Shown: piece after piece, positions 25,797 to 35,005 of the stretch
Layout: each line of letters starts with the position of its first letter
Position numbering within the stretch: the first letter of the stretch is position 1
Source: Micromonospora rubida
GTDB taxonomy: Bacteria; Actinomycetota; Actinomycetes; Mycobacteriales; Micromonosporaceae
Assembly (NCBI RefSeq): GCF_009908295.1
Contig: NZ_JAAALO010000004.1
Span: forward strand, 542,629 to 606,628
DNA length: 64,000 nucleotides
Direction: 5' to 3'
Position numbers and translations under genes: made by a program
The notes under the pieces: generated by a model
What the model was told of the DNA's origin: nothing
Databases searched by the model: none
Seen by the model: the letters and a program-made list of their open reading frames with translations, nothing else

Positions 25797-27680
25797 TCAG
25801 TGGGTACGCGCCGGCGGCCGTCCGCCGAACCCGCGCCGGTCGTCGCGCGGCCGGTCGTCCCGTCCGCGTCCCTCGGGCCGGAAACCGCCCCGCCGGTCGC
25901 CGGTGCGCGGGTCCCCGCCGGGCTCGCCCGCGTAGCGGCGCTCGCCCGTGGGCCGGTCGCCGTAGCCTCGCTCGCCGGTGGGCCGGTCCCCGTAGCGGCG
26001 TTCGCCCGTGGGGCGGTCGCCGTAGCTACGCTCGCCCGTGGGCCGGTCGCCGTAGCCTCGCTCGCCCGTGGGGCGGTCGCCGTAGCGGCGTTCGCCGGTG
26101 GGCCGGTCCCCGTAGCTACGTTCGCCGGTGGGCCGGTCGCTGTAGCCTCGCTCGCCGGTGGGGCGGTCGCCGTAGCGGCGTTCGCCGGTGGGGCGGTCCC
26201 CGTAGCTACGTTCGCCGGTGGGGCGGTCGCCGTAGCGGCGCTCGCCCCGGCCGCCACGGTCGTCGAACCGGCGCGGTCCGGACGAGCGGTCGCCGCTTCG
26301 GCGGGGTGCCGACGGCTCGGCGCGGACCGGCACGCCGCTGGGCTCGCGGGCACCGGTCAGCTCGGCCAGGACCTGGTCGCCGGCCCGGACCCGGCTCTCC
26401 ATCGGCTCGACCCCGGCCTTCTCCAGCATCGCCAGGGTGGTCCGGCGCTGCTTCGGCAGCACCAGGGTGGCCACCGCGCCGGACTCGCCGGCCCGGGCGG
26501 TACGCCCCGCGCGGTGCAGGTAGTCCTTCGGGTCCTTCGGCGGGTCCACGTGCAGCACCAGGGTCACCCCGTCGACGTGGATGCCCCGGGCCGCCACGTC
26601 GGTGGCGACCAGCACGTCCATCCGACCCTCGCGGAACTCGGCGAGGGTGCGGGTCCGCATGCTCTGGGTCTTACCACCGTGCAGCCCGCCGGCCCGCACG
26701 CCGACGGCGGCGAACTGCTCGACCAGTCGGTCCACGCCGAGCTGGGTCCGGGCGAAGAGCATGGTCCGGCCGGACCGGGCCGCGATCGAGGCCGTCACGG
26801 CGAACTTCTCGTGCGGCGGGATCAGTAGCATGTGGTGGTCCATGGTGGACACCGCAGCGGTGGCCGGGGCGGTCGAGTGGGTGACCGGATCGGTCATGAA
26901 CCGCCTGACCAGCGAGTCGACGTCACCGTCCAGGGTGGCCGAGAAGAGCAGCCGCTGGGCGCTGGCGGGAGTCTTCGCCAGCAGCTCGGTGACCTCGGGC
27001 AGGAAGCCCATGTCGGCCATCTGGTCGGCCTCGTCGAGCACGGTCACCTCGACGTCGTCCAGCTGGCAGACGCCCCGGTTGATGAGGTCGCCCAGCCGCC
27101 CGGGGGTGGCCACCACGATCTCCACCCCGCGGCGGAGCGCGTCGATCTGCCGGTCGTACGGCACGCCGCCGACGGCGGTCTTGAGGAAGATCCCGACCGC
27201 CTTGCCGAGCGGCACGAGCGCGTCGTTGACCTGCATGGCCAGCTCCCGGGTGGGGACCAGCACCAGGGCCCGCGGGCGCAGCGGGCGGGCCCGGTTGCGC
27301 TCGGCGAGCCGGGCGATCAGCGGCAGGCCGAAGGCGAGGGTCTTGCCGGAACCGGTCTGGCCCCGACCGAGGACGTCCCGGCCGGCGAGCGCGTCGGGGA
27401 CGGTGGCCTGCTGGATCGGGAACGGCGTGGTGATGCCCTGCCGGTCGAGCGCCCGGACCAGCGACTGGGGCAGCCCGAGGTCGGCGAAGCTGGCCTTGGA
27501 CTCCGGCGTGGCGTCGGCCTCGGCGGTCACGGCCGCGTCGGCGGCGTCAAAGTCAGCGGCCGGGGTGGGCTCTTCGGGGGCGGCGGCGACAGCGGCGTCG
27601 CCGGTGCCGGCCGGAGGGGTCTGTCCAGCCGAGGCGTCGAAGGCGGACGGGAACGTACTGGGGTCAGCAAAGGTGGTCAA
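25797..27680 (-). CDS. DEAD-box ATP-dependent RNA helicase with repetitive RGG-like tail
   Basis: About 627 residues from a TTG at 27680 (GAGAGG lies about eight bases ahead); the frame is open to 27761 without a better start. The core has the Q motif (FADLGLPQSLVRAL), GQTGSGKT, PTRELA, VLDEADQM, FSATLDG, VLVATDVAARGIH and HRAGRTARAG. An acidic/Ala linker of about 90 residues precedes it. The last 130 residues are Arg/Gly/Asp/Tyr-rich with eleven decapeptides of the form GER(R/S/G)YGDRPT, then RGGFRPEGRGRDDR. Such tails bind RNA and may drive condensation. It resembles CsdA/RhlE-type helicases. Confidence 0.92.
   Translation of the reverse strand: MTTFADPSTFPSAFDASAGQTPPAGTGDAAVAAAPEEPTPAADFDAADAAVTAEADATPESKASFADLGLPQSLVRALDRQGITTPFPIQQATVPDALAGRDVLGRGQTGSGKTLAFGLPLIARLAERNRARPLRPRALVLVPTRELAMQVNDALVPLGKAVGIFLKTAVGGVPYDRQIDALRRGVEIVVATPGRLGDLINRGVCQLDDVEVTVLDEADQMADMGFLPEVTELLAKTPASAQRLLFSATLDGDVDSLVRRFMTDPVTHSTAPATAAVSTMDHHMLLIPPHEKFAVTASIAARSGRTMLFARTQLGVDRLVEQFAAVGVRAGGLHGGKTQSMRTRTLAEFREGRMDVLVATDVAARGIHVDGVTLVLHVDPPKDPKDYLHRAGRTARAGESGAVATLVLPKQRRTTLAMLEKAGVEPMESRVRAGDQVLAELTGAREPSGVPVRAEPSAPRRSGDRSSGPRRFDDRGGRGERRYGDRPTGERSYGDRPTGERRYGDRPTGERGYSDRPTGERSYGDRPTGERRYGDRPTGERGYGDRPTGERSYGDRPTGERRYGDRPTGERGYGDRPTGERRYAGEPGGDPRTGDRRGGFRPEGRGRDDRPRDDRRGFGGRPPARTH
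25931..26260. repeat. 30-bp coding tandem repeat with 90-bp higher order
   Basis: Eleven in-register 30-bp units begin at 25931 and every 30 bases to 26231, all inside the helicase tail. Each encodes GER-X-YGDRPT. In protein order X reads R,S,R,G,S,R,G,S,R,G,R, so the middle nine units are three copies of a 90-bp S-R-G block. Units differ mainly at the X codon and one wobble position, indicating recent expansion by unequal exchange or slippage. Confidence 0.95.
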
Positions 27681-27876
27681 GAAATGCCTCTCGAGCGGGG
27701 CGCATCTTCGCGATGGCCTGCCGCAGCTGAACGCCGCCGAATCGCCCGCAAGATCGCCCATGGGCGCGCCTCGTGCGCGCCGCCAGGTCAGTGATCGTCA
27801 TCAAGTGTACGGCGACTCGGCAAACCCGCCACCGCGCCGCGACGGGTAGTGGGCGGGCTCACCATTGCCCGCGGCG

Positions 27877-29538
27877 TCACTTGTTGAGCAAACCTCCCAC
27901 CAGACCGCCCATGGCGTCGTTGGCCACCAGGACGACCAGCACGCCGATCGCGACGAGCAGGCCGAGCGACACCGCCAGGACGGCCACGACCTTGGTGGTG
28001 CGCGACCGGGGCGTCGGGGCGTCCGCCCAGCCCTGGGCGAGGATGTGCCCGGTCAGGGAGCCTGAGTTGTCCAGCGCGGCCCCCGTCGGCAGCGCGATCG
28101 TGGCGAACCCCGGCCCCTCGGTGCCGTATGCGGTGCTGGCCAGGTCGGCGGTCGCCGGATCCGGTCGGCCGGGCGTCGGTGCCGCCGGCCAGGCGGTGGT
28201 CGGGGCGGCGCCGTACAGGCCGGGGGTCGGTCGGTCGGCGGTGGGAGCGGGACTGCCGGAGACCGGCCGGCCCGGCGTCGACGCGCCCGGGCGGACTGCG
28301 GGGCCATCGCGGTGGGAGGTCGGCTCGGACGGCGGCCAGGCCGGCAGCGCGGGAGCCGGGACCACCGGGGGCGGCGCCGCGGCCGGCGGTCGGCTCGCCG
28401 GTGGCGGCCCGCCCGCGATCGGGCCCGTGGTGCCCGCCGTTGGAGCCGGCCAGCCCACGCCGGCGTCCGAAGCCGGCGGTGCGGAGGCCGGCCGGCCCGG
28501 GAGGAACTGCACCGCCGACGCCGACGCGGTCATCGGCGGCGGCGGGAACGGCGGCGCCGGCATGGGGCCGGGGGGCGGTGGCGGCGGCACCGGCGGCCCG
28601 GGTACGGGCGGGATCGGACCCGGGCCAGGCGCGGGCGGCACCGGCGGCGCGGGCGGGATCGGACCAGGCCCGGGCGTGGGTGGAAGTGGACCCGGGCCCG
28701 GCGGCGTCGGCTCGGGAACCGGGGGATTCGGCGACGGCGGGGTGGGGCCGGGGACCGGCGACGGCGGGTTGGGTCCGGGGACCGGCGTCGGCGGGGTCGG
28801 CTCGGGGACCGGCGGCGCGGGCACCGGGGCGGGCTCCGGCTCCGGGACGGGCGGCACCGGTGGCCGCGCCGGCTCGGGTGGCTCGGGGCTCACCGGGGTC
28901 GACCGGTACACCTTGGCGCTGCCGTGCGTCGTCCCGCCCGAGCCGGGGGAGGAGCCCGCGTTCCTCGCCGCCCCGGCCTCGCCCGCGGAGATCCGGCTCA
29001 GGCCGGGCACCGAGGCGCTGGCCCGGGCAGTTGCGGGCGCGGCGTCGCCGCTGCGCTGGGCCGGCACGACGGGCGCCGGCCGGGCGGTCCCCGGGCCGGC
29101 CGCAGCGGCGTTGGAGGCGTCATCGTCGCCCACGGCGGGGTTGCCGGCCGGGGCTGCCGGGGGCCCGTCGGCGGTCGCCGGGGCGGGGACGCCGTCACCC
29201 GTCGTGGGCGCGGCGGTGCGCCGCTCGGCCGTGGCGGCACCCGACCAGGACGACGGCGTGCCCGCGCGGTAGGTGGTCCCGCCGCTCGCTGCGGCGGCCG
29301 GCAGCGTCACCCCCTGTGGCGGGGCGGCGGCGACGCTCACCCGGGCCCGCGCGGCCCCGGCCGGCACGGCCGCCCGCCCGGTCGGCCCCGACGGGTCGCG
29401 GAAACGGCCGGGTGTCACCGCCGGGTCGTCACCCGGTGCCGTACCGGCCCGGGCGTCCCCCGTGCCGGCCGCGTGGTCGGCGGGGCCGGGCGTGGATCCG
29501 GGGTCGACCGTCTCCGCCGGAACCTCTTGCTTGCCCAT
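27877..29538 (-). CDS. Proline-rich tail-anchored membrane protein, unknown function
   Basis: 553 residues from ATG 29538 (GGAGG seven bases ahead). The first 510 residues are low complexity, rich in Pro, Ala, Thr and Gly, with a central polyproline block of PEPTPP/PGPxPP units (about residues 220-330). Near the C-terminus one membrane segment, VVAVLAVSLGLLVAIGVLVVLV, is followed by a short tail ending GGLLNK; the split quote covers one 22-residue helix abbreviated as LAVSLGLLVAIGVLVVL. A tail-anchored, cytoplasmic-facing rod is likely. I recognise no domain. Confidence 0.75.
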   Translation of the reverse strand: MGKQEVPAETVDPGSTPGPADHAAGTGDARAGTAPGDDPAVTPGRFRDPSGPTGRAAVPAGAARARVSVAAAPPQGVTLPAAAASGGTTYRAGTPSSWSGAATAERRTAAPTTGDGVPAPATADGPPAAPAGNPAVGDDDASNAAAAGPGTARPAPVVPAQRSGDAAPATARASASVPGLSRISAGEAGAARNAGSSPGSGGTTHGSAKVYRSTPVSPEPPEPARPPVPPVPEPEPAPVPAPPVPEPTPPTPVPGPNPPSPVPGPTPPSPNPPVPEPTPPGPGPLPPTPGPGPIPPAPPVPPAPGPGPIPPVPGPPVPPPPPPGPMPAPPFPPPPMTASASAVQFLPGRPASAPPASDAGVGWPAPTAGTTGPIAGGPPPASRPPAAAPPPVVPAPALPAWPPSEPTSHRDGPAVRPGASTPGRPVSGSPAPTADRPTPGLYGAAPTTAWPAAPTPGRPDPATADLASTAYGTEGPGFATIALPTGAALDNSGSLTGHILAQGWADAPTPRSRTTKVVAVLAVSLGLLVAIGVLVVLVANDAMGGLVGGLLNK

Positions 29539-29652
29539 GGTCGTCCTCCGTGCCCGCGCTCGCCCCCGCACCCGTGGCACCGGGCCGGGAGTGTATGGGT
29601 GTCACGGTGCCACATTCCCGCCAGGCCGCACAGCCGGAGTGGACGGTTGGCC

Positions 29653-31152
29653 TCAGCCGGCCTGGGTCGTCGACGCCCTTGGTGAGGCGCTGTCGCTCGG
29701 CGCCAGGCTGCTGGACTGGGTCGTCGGCGCCGGCGGCGGGGTGTCCGGCGTGCTCGCCGACGGCGAGTGCGACGGGGTCGGCGACGAGCTGGGCGGCGGG
29801 GACGTGGTCGACGGCTTCGGCGTCGTCGGCTTCGGCGTCGGGGACTTCGTCGGCGTGGGGCTGAGCGTGGGCTTCGGCGTGGGCTTCGGCGTGGTCGGCG
29901 GCTTCGTGGGCTTCGGCGTGGGGGACGTGGGCGGGCCGGGCACCGCACCGACGACCCGGGTCGCGGCGTAGAGCCGGGACCAACCAACCGTGGAGATCTT
30001 CACCGTCTGGCCGGTGGTCGGGGCCTGGACCATCTTGCCGCCGCCGATGTACATCCCGACGTGGTGGATCGTCGTCCAGCTGCTGCCGGAGGCGAAGAAG
30101 AGCAGGTCACCGGGGAGCAGGGCGCCCTGGCTCACCGCCCGGCCCCGGGTCGCGTAGTACTGGTCGCGGGAGACCCGGGGGAGCTGGCGGTAGCCCGCCG
30201 ACCGGTAGGCGGCCCACATCAGGCCGGAGCAGTCGAAGGCGTCCGGGCCCTCCTCGGACCAGACGTACGGGTCGCCGAGCTGGGCCAGGGCGTAGCGCAC
30301 CGCGGCCAGCGCCACGGGGCTGGCGGTGAGGCCGTTGGTGCTCTGCCCCTGGACGTACGACGCGCCGAGCTGCTGCTCGACCGCCTCCTGCTGACGCTCC
30401 AGCTCGATGAGCTGCGCGGCGTTGTCCCTGCGCAGCTTGAGCAGATTCGCCTCCTGCTCGCGGAGCGACTTCTCCACGGCGGCGTACTGCTCCCGGACGG
30501 TGCCCACCCGGGTGTCGGCGGCCAGCCACGCCTGGTAGGCGAGCTGCTCGGCGGTGCGGGCCCGGGCCAGCTCGCCGGCGGCGCCGGTGGTGGCGCCGTC
30601 GGCCTGCTCGCCCCGGGTGATCTGCGTGAGCATGTTGAGGCCGTGCAGGTCCCGGGCGAACTCGCCGGGGGGCAGCGCGGCTGCGGCCTTGAACGCGCCC
30701 GCGGCGGCGGCGTCGGCGCCGTCCTGGGCCTTGGTCAGGCCGTCGCGGGCCGTCTTGAGGCCCTGGTCGGCGGTCGCGAGCTGGGCCTCCGCCTCGGTGC
30801 GGGTCTGGCGCAACCCGAGCAGTTGGTCGCCGAGGAGTCCCACCTGGGCCTCGGCGGCGGCGATCAGGGCGGCGAGCGGACCGTTGCCGAGGGGCGCCAG
30901 GGGTGTGCTGCCCGTGCCGGGGAGCCCGCCGGGGCCGTTCACGCCGGGCAACTGGGCCCCGGCGGCGGCGACCGGGCGTGACCCGGTGTCGGGGACGACG
31001 TTGGGCAGCGGCGGCTCGGCATACGCGGGGGTGGCGAGCGCGGCCGTGACGACCAGGCTGAGCAGGGCGGACCAGAGCGTTGGTCGAAGCACCGGAGAGA
31101 ACAGCGGGGGCCTCCGTCGTTGCCGTCGTCGGCTCTGCTGGCTCTGCACCAT
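29653..31152 (-). CDS. Secreted NlpC/P60 peptidoglycan endopeptidase
   Basis: 499 residues from ATG 31152 (GGGGAG ahead). The signal peptide has a long basic N-region (SRRRQRRRPP), a hydrophobic core and an A-x-A site in TPAYAEPP near residue 45. A coiled-coil region (about 95-270) precedes the NlpC/P60 domain (285-400), with catalytic Cys308 in AFDCSGLMW, His363/364 in IHHVGMYIG and LLPGDLLFF. A Pro/Thr/Lys/Ser tail of about 95 residues (PKPTKPP units) ends the protein. This RipA-like layout suggests cell-wall cleavage during division. Confidence 0.93.
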   Translation of the reverse strand: MVQSQQSRRRQRRRPPLFSPVLRPTLWSALLSLVVTAALATPAYAEPPLPNVVPDTGSRPVAAAGAQLPGVNGPGGLPGTGSTPLAPLGNGPLAALIAAAEAQVGLLGDQLLGLRQTRTEAEAQLATADQGLKTARDGLTKAQDGADAAAAGAFKAAAALPPGEFARDLHGLNMLTQITRGEQADGATTGAAGELARARTAEQLAYQAWLAADTRVGTVREQYAAVEKSLREQEANLLKLRRDNAAQLIELERQQEAVEQQLGASYVQGQSTNGLTASPVALAAVRYALAQLGDPYVWSEEGPDAFDCSGLMWAAYRSAGYRQLPRVSRDQYYATRGRAVSQGALLPGDLLFFASGSSWTTIHHVGMYIGGGKMVQAPTTGQTVKISTVGWSRLYAATRVVGAVPGPPTSPTPKPTKPPTTPKPTPKPTLSPTPTKSPTPKPTTPKPSTTSPPPSSSPTPSHSPSASTPDTPPPAPTTQSSSLAPSDSASPRASTTQAG

Positions 31153-31391
31153 TCCGCTCCCCGTCCGGCGTGAACTGGACCGCGCTTGGTCGGCGCGGCG
31201 GCGGCGGCATGTCCTGGTGTGGCACGCCCCACCCTGTCTTACCGCACCGGAGCAAAGATGTCGATGCGGTGACGGGTAACGACCGGCTGTGAGTTCGGTG
31301 AAGTACGTCGCTGTGCCCGACCGGGCAGACATCCCGTCGGGGACCCGACGTAGGCTCGACCGGACCGCAGGTGGAAGGGACGTGGCTTTCG

Positions 31392-32561
31392 ATGGACGCC
31401 GGACTCAAGCGTGAGCTCGAAGCGAAGGTGTACGCGGGGGAGCGGCTGACCCGTGAGGACGGGATCGCCCTCTACGACAGCGACGACCTGACCTGGCTGG
31501 GCCGGTTGGCCCACCACCGGCGCACCGAGCTGAACGGCGACCGGGTGATGTTCAACGTCAACCGGCACCTGAACCTCACCAACGTGTGCTCGGCGTCGTG
31601 CGCGTACTGCTCCTTCCAGCGCAAGCCCGGCGAGAAGGACGCGTACACGATGCGCATCGACGAGGCGGTCCGTAAGGCCAAGGAGATGGAGGACGAGCAG
31701 CTCACCGAGCTGCACATCGTCAACGGCCTGCACCCGACGCTGCCCTGGCGCTACTACCCGAAGGTGCTGCGTGAGCTGAAGGCGGCGCTGCCGAACGTCA
31801 AGCTCAAGTGCTTCACCGCGACTGAGGTGCAGTGGTTCGAGAAGATCAGCGGCCTGAGCGCCGACGAGATCCTCGACGAGCTGATGGACGCCGGCCTGGA
31901 GTCGCTGACCGGCGGCGGCGCGGAGATCTTCGACTGGGAGGTCCGGCAGCACATCGTCGACCACGCCTGCCACTGGGAGGACTGGTCGCGGATCCACGCG
32001 CTGGCCCACTCGAAGGGCATGAAGACCCCGGCGACGATGCTCTACGGCCACATCGAGGAGCCCCGGCACCGGGTCGACCACGTGCTGCGGCTGCGTGAGC
32101 TCCAGGACGAGACCGGCGGCTTCGCCGTCTTCATCCCGCTGCGCTACCAGCACGACTTCGTCGACTCGGCGGACGGCAAGGTCCGCAACCGGATCCAGGC
32201 CCGCACCACGATGGCCTCCCCGGCCGAGTCGCTGAAGACCTTCGCGGTCTCCCGGCTGCTCTTCGACAACATCCCGCACGTGAAGAACTTCTGGGTGATG
32301 CACGGGCTCTCGGTGGCCCAGCTCTCGCTGAACTTCGGCGTGGACGACCTGGACGGCTCGGTCGTGGAATACAAGATCACCCACGACGCCGACTCGTACG
32401 GCACCCCGAACACGATGCACCGGGACGACCTGCTGCACCTGATCTGGGACGCCGGCTTCCGTCCGGTCGAGCGCAACACCCGCTACGAGGTCGTCCGCGA
32501 GTACGACGCCGCCCCGTCGCTGGCCGAGCGCCGGTCCGAGCCGCAGCAGGTCTGGGCCTGA
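31392..32561 (+). CDS. mqnE: Aminofutalosine synthase (radical SAM)
   Basis: 389 residues from ATG 31392; a GTG at 31371 would add seven residues. The radical-SAM cluster motif is CSASCAYC (CxxxCxxC) in NLTNVCSASCAYCSFQRK near residue 60. FTATEVQWF, LTGGGAEIFDWEVR and NFWVMHGLSVAQLSL are typical MqnE segments. It joins 3-[(1-carboxyvinyl)oxy]benzoate, the MqnA product, to S-adenosylmethionine giving aminofutalosine, the first committed nucleoside step. It is divergent from the NlpC/P60 gene. Confidence 0.95.
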   Translation: MDAGLKRELEAKVYAGERLTREDGIALYDSDDLTWLGRLAHHRRTELNGDRVMFNVNRHLNLTNVCSASCAYCSFQRKPGEKDAYTMRIDEAVRKAKEMEDEQLTELHIVNGLHPTLPWRYYPKVLRELKAALPNVKLKCFTATEVQWFEKISGLSADEILDELMDAGLESLTGGGAEIFDWEVRQHIVDHACHWEDWSRIHALAHSKGMKTPATMLYGHIEEPRHRVDHVLRLRELQDETGGFAVFIPLRYQHDFVDSADGKVRNRIQARTTMASPAESLKTFAVSRLLFDNIPHVKNFWVMHGLSVAQLSLNFGVDDLDGSVVEYKITHDADSYGTPNTMHRDDLLHLIWDAGFRPVERNTRYEVVREYDAAPSLAERRSEPQQVWA

Positions 32562-32583
32562 CCGGCCCGTACCCTCGTATGCC

Positions 32584-33018
32584 ATGAGCGAGTCGAGTCA
32601 GCCTGACCAGGGCGGGTTTCCCCGGCGCGATGCCCAGGGGCGCGTCGTCGCGCTCGGCGACCTGCTCGGGGTGAGCCTCGCCGGCATGGTGATCGGCCTG
32701 CTCGCCCTACTGCTGCTCGACTGGGGCTTCGCCACGGTCGGCGCGGGCGACTTCGGCCGGGCCAACGGCTGGCTGGCGATCATCCTGCCCGCCTGGCTGT
32801 ACTGGGAGGACTTCCGGGCCTGGGAGTTCGGTGCGGCCCGGGTGGTGGCCGCGCTGGCGGCGGCCGTGCTCGCCGTGGTCGGCGGCCTGCTGGTGGCCGG
32901 CTTGGTCGACGGGTTGCCGCCGATGGTCTCCGGCGGGCTCGCGGCCACGACGTTCACCATGGTGTACGCGGTGGTGTGGTTTCTTGGCGTCCACTGGCTG
33001 GCCCGGCGGACGGGCTGA
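32584..33018 (+). CDS. Small integral membrane protein, unknown function
   Basis: 144 residues from ATG 32584, 22 bases after mqnE and probably co-transcribed. An N-terminal hydrophilic stretch is followed by four membrane segments: LLGVSLAGMVIGLLALLLL, a segment around NGWLAIILPAWLYW, VVAALAAAVLAVVGGLLVAG and TTFTMVYAVVWFLGVHWL. No catalytic motif is visible. Position next to mqnE hints at a membrane-quinone context, but that is weak inference. Confidence 0.75.
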   Translation: MSESSQPDQGGFPRRDAQGRVVALGDLLGVSLAGMVIGLLALLLLDWGFATVGAGDFGRANGWLAIILPAWLYWEDFRAWEFGAARVVAALAAAVLAVVGGLLVAGLVDGLPPMVSGGLAATTFTMVYAVVWFLGVHWLARRTG

Positions 33019-33091
33019 ACAACCCTCCCGCCCGGGCGAGCCGGCGGCTGTATCCTCCCGCCGGCGAGCCGGCGGAGAACGGAGTGCGAAC

Positions 33092-33373
33092 GTGAGCGCG
33101 GCGGTCAAGTACACGCTGGGCCGGATCGGGCTGTTCGCGGTGGTCTTCGTGGCGCTCTGGCCGGTCGGGATGAACATCTTCCTGCAGCTGATGCTGGCGT
33201 TGGCGTTCTCCGCCACGCTCTCGTTCTTCCTGCTCCGGGGCTGGCGGGACGAGATGGCCGGGGAGATGTCGGAGGCCGCCGAGCGGCGCCGGGCCGAGAA
33301 GGAGCGGCTGCGCTCCGCGCTGGCCGGCGACGACCAGCCCGCCGAGGGCGGCCCCGGAGACCAGCGTCCCTGA
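33092..33373 (+). CDS. DUF4229-type small membrane protein
   Basis: 93 residues from GTG 33092. Two membrane hairpin segments (GLFAVVFVALWPVGMNIF and LMLALAFSATLSFFLL) are followed by LRGWRDEMAGEM and a charged helix (AERRRAEKERLRSAL). This is the DUF4229 pattern, common in actinomycetes near menaquinone genes. Function unknown. It ends just before a terminator. Confidence 0.8.
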   Translation: MSAAVKYTLGRIGLFAVVFVALWPVGMNIFLQLMLALAFSATLSFFLLRGWRDEMAGEMSEAAERRRAEKERLRSALAGDDQPAEGGPGDQRP

Positions 33374-33446
33374 GCGTGAGCCGGGCCTGAGCGTGAGCCG
33401 GGCCCGGGCCGTCCCCGGGGACGAGCCGGGCCCGGTGCCGTTTTTC
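33371..33446. terminator. Bidirectional terminator with tandem duplication
   Basis: A 17-bp direct repeat (33371-33387 and 33388-33404, TGAGCGTGAGCCGGGCC) leads into two CCGGGCCCGG palindromes (33399-33408, 33426-33435) flanking GTCCCCGGGGAC (33411-33422). A five-T run follows at 33441-33445. It separates the converging DUF4229 and C39-like genes. Confidence 0.65.
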
Positions 33447-33447
33447 C

Positions 33448-34788
33448 CTACCAGTTGGTCGAGCCCCGGACCACCGGCCAGGGCCGGTTCGCCGGCTTGA
33501 CCAGGTACGCGATGCCGCCGGATCCGCCGGTCACCGTGCCGTCGGCCCGGTAGCGCTTGGTGCGCTGCCAGATCTGCTCGAACTGCTCCCGCTTGTACAC
33601 GTTGCGCACCTCCGCGTTCGTCGACGACGCCGGGTCGTTGACGATCACGTCGCCGTCGGCGGTGAAGCCGACGACCACGAAGAGGTGGCCGGAGGTGCCG
33701 TAGTTCGACCCGTCCAGCTCGGTGGCGAGGAAGGACTGCGAGGTGATCACCGGGATGCCGGCCTTGATGAACCGCTCCACCTCGTCGAGGGAGTGCAGCC
33801 GGGTCACCCGGGCGTCGATGCCGGAGAAGCTACCCGCGTACGCGGTGTTGAACGGCCAGTTGCCCGCGCCCTCGTACTCGTAGTCCCAGGTCATCCGGGC
33901 TGCGTGGGCCACCTGCGGGTCGACGTAGCCGGGGGTGATCCAGGACATGTCCTGCGCCGACGGCAGCTTGCGGTAGTACTCGAGCACCATCGTGGTGGAC
34001 GTCGGGCTGCACCAGACCTGGCCGCCGCCGCCCCACTCGGGGTAGTTGCCCGAGTGGATCATCTGGGAGCGGGCCGGGACGGCCAGCTCGGTGCCCCAGG
34101 CGATCCCGCCCCGGCTCGGGGCGACGGTGAACCGGTCCGGGACGTTGGAGCTCATCGCGCCGACCATCCGGACCTGGGGTGATGCCGCCTGGCCGGGCTT
34201 GCGGTAGAGGCCGACCCGGAGCTGGTACGACCGCAGCAGCACCCCGGCCTCGGCGTCGTCGATCGAGAACGTGTCGGTCCAGACGCTCGACCACGGGTCG
34301 CCCTGACCGTCCAGGGTGGCCCGCTTGATGTCCTGGTCGCCGGAGGCCCAGCGGCTCATGACGTACCACGGGGTCTGGCTACCGGTGTTGTAGGTGCCCT
34401 GGAGTTCGACCTGGATCCAGGTGCCTGCCGGGGTGTCGGCGTTCCACGAGGCGACCAGCTCGGTGGCGTCGAAGCCGATCCTGGTGCGCGGCGAGGTCCA
34501 GGTGGCGTACTCCCAGGTGGCGGTGGTGCCGCTGTGCTCGTCGGTGAACTCGGTGGTGCCGGCGGGCCGGCCGATGGTGATCCCGGTGTGGTGACCGGGG
34601 ACGGCCCGGGTGCCCTGGTGGGCGCCGGAGCGCCAGTCGGGGTAGCGGGACCACTCCTGGAAGGTGATCTCCTCGTCGTGCGCGACGGTGGAGGGATGGG
34701 CGCTGGCGGGGGCAGGGACGGCCGCGCCGCCGAGGGCGAGCGCGGCGACGCCGGCAAGGGCGACCGCGCGCAGGGCTCTGCTGACCAT
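33448..34788 (-). CDS. Secreted C39-family cysteine peptidase-like protein
   Basis: 446 residues from ATG 34788 (GGAGA ahead). A Sec signal ends near residue 30 (PAPASAHPS). Residues 40-215 form an uncharacterised beta-rich domain. The C39-like domain has its Cys in GGQVWCSPTSTTMVLEYY near 260, His in TSGHLFVVVGF and Asp/Asn in VIVNDPASS. It lacks an ABC transporter context, so it is probably a standalone exported hydrolase rather than a leader peptidase. It is divergent from a secreted carboxypeptidase. Confidence 0.85.
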   Translation of the reverse strand: MVSRALRAVALAGVAALALGGAAVPAPASAHPSTVAHDEEITFQEWSRYPDWRSGAHQGTRAVPGHHTGITIGRPAGTTEFTDEHSGTTATWEYATWTSPRTRIGFDATELVASWNADTPAGTWIQVELQGTYNTGSQTPWYVMSRWASGDQDIKRATLDGQGDPWSSVWTDTFSIDDAEAGVLLRSYQLRVGLYRKPGQAASPQVRMVGAMSSNVPDRFTVAPSRGGIAWGTELAVPARSQMIHSGNYPEWGGGGQVWCSPTSTTMVLEYYRKLPSAQDMSWITPGYVDPQVAHAARMTWDYEYEGAGNWPFNTAYAGSFSGIDARVTRLHSLDEVERFIKAGIPVITSQSFLATELDGSNYGTSGHLFVVVGFTADGDVIVNDPASSTNAEVRNVYKREQFEQIWQRTKRYRADGTVTGGSGGIAYLVKPANRPWPVVRGSTNW

Positions 34789-35005
34789 GGGATCTCCGCG
34801 AAGTGAGGCGGGTCGGGGCGTACTTGCCGGTCACTATCCCGCCTGGAGGGAAGTTTCGCCAGATGTTGAGGGATGGAAAATCGTTGCCAATGTGAGGATC
34901 AGGTCGGGATGGGGAAAGCAGCGAAACATATTGATATGACCATGTGACGGGTGATGAAGTGTGCGACACAGAACGGGATTTCCCCGTGCCCTGAGGAGGT
35001 TGTCC

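Noticed and set aside
25931..26260. Regular 30-bp repeats as a CRISPR array
   Set aside because: Units are contiguous with no spacers and keep the reading frame of the helicase tail.
27773..29272. Gly-rich plus-strand frame that looks like a PE_PGRS-type protein
   Set aside because: It is the mirror of the polyproline codons of the minus-strand gene, and lacks a ribosome site and a PE-like N-terminus.
31153..31391. A c-di-AMP (ydaO-type) riboswitch ahead of the NlpC/P60 gene
   Set aside because: Such switches often precede wall hydrolase genes in actinomycetes, but the conserved core sequences are not found on the minus strand here.
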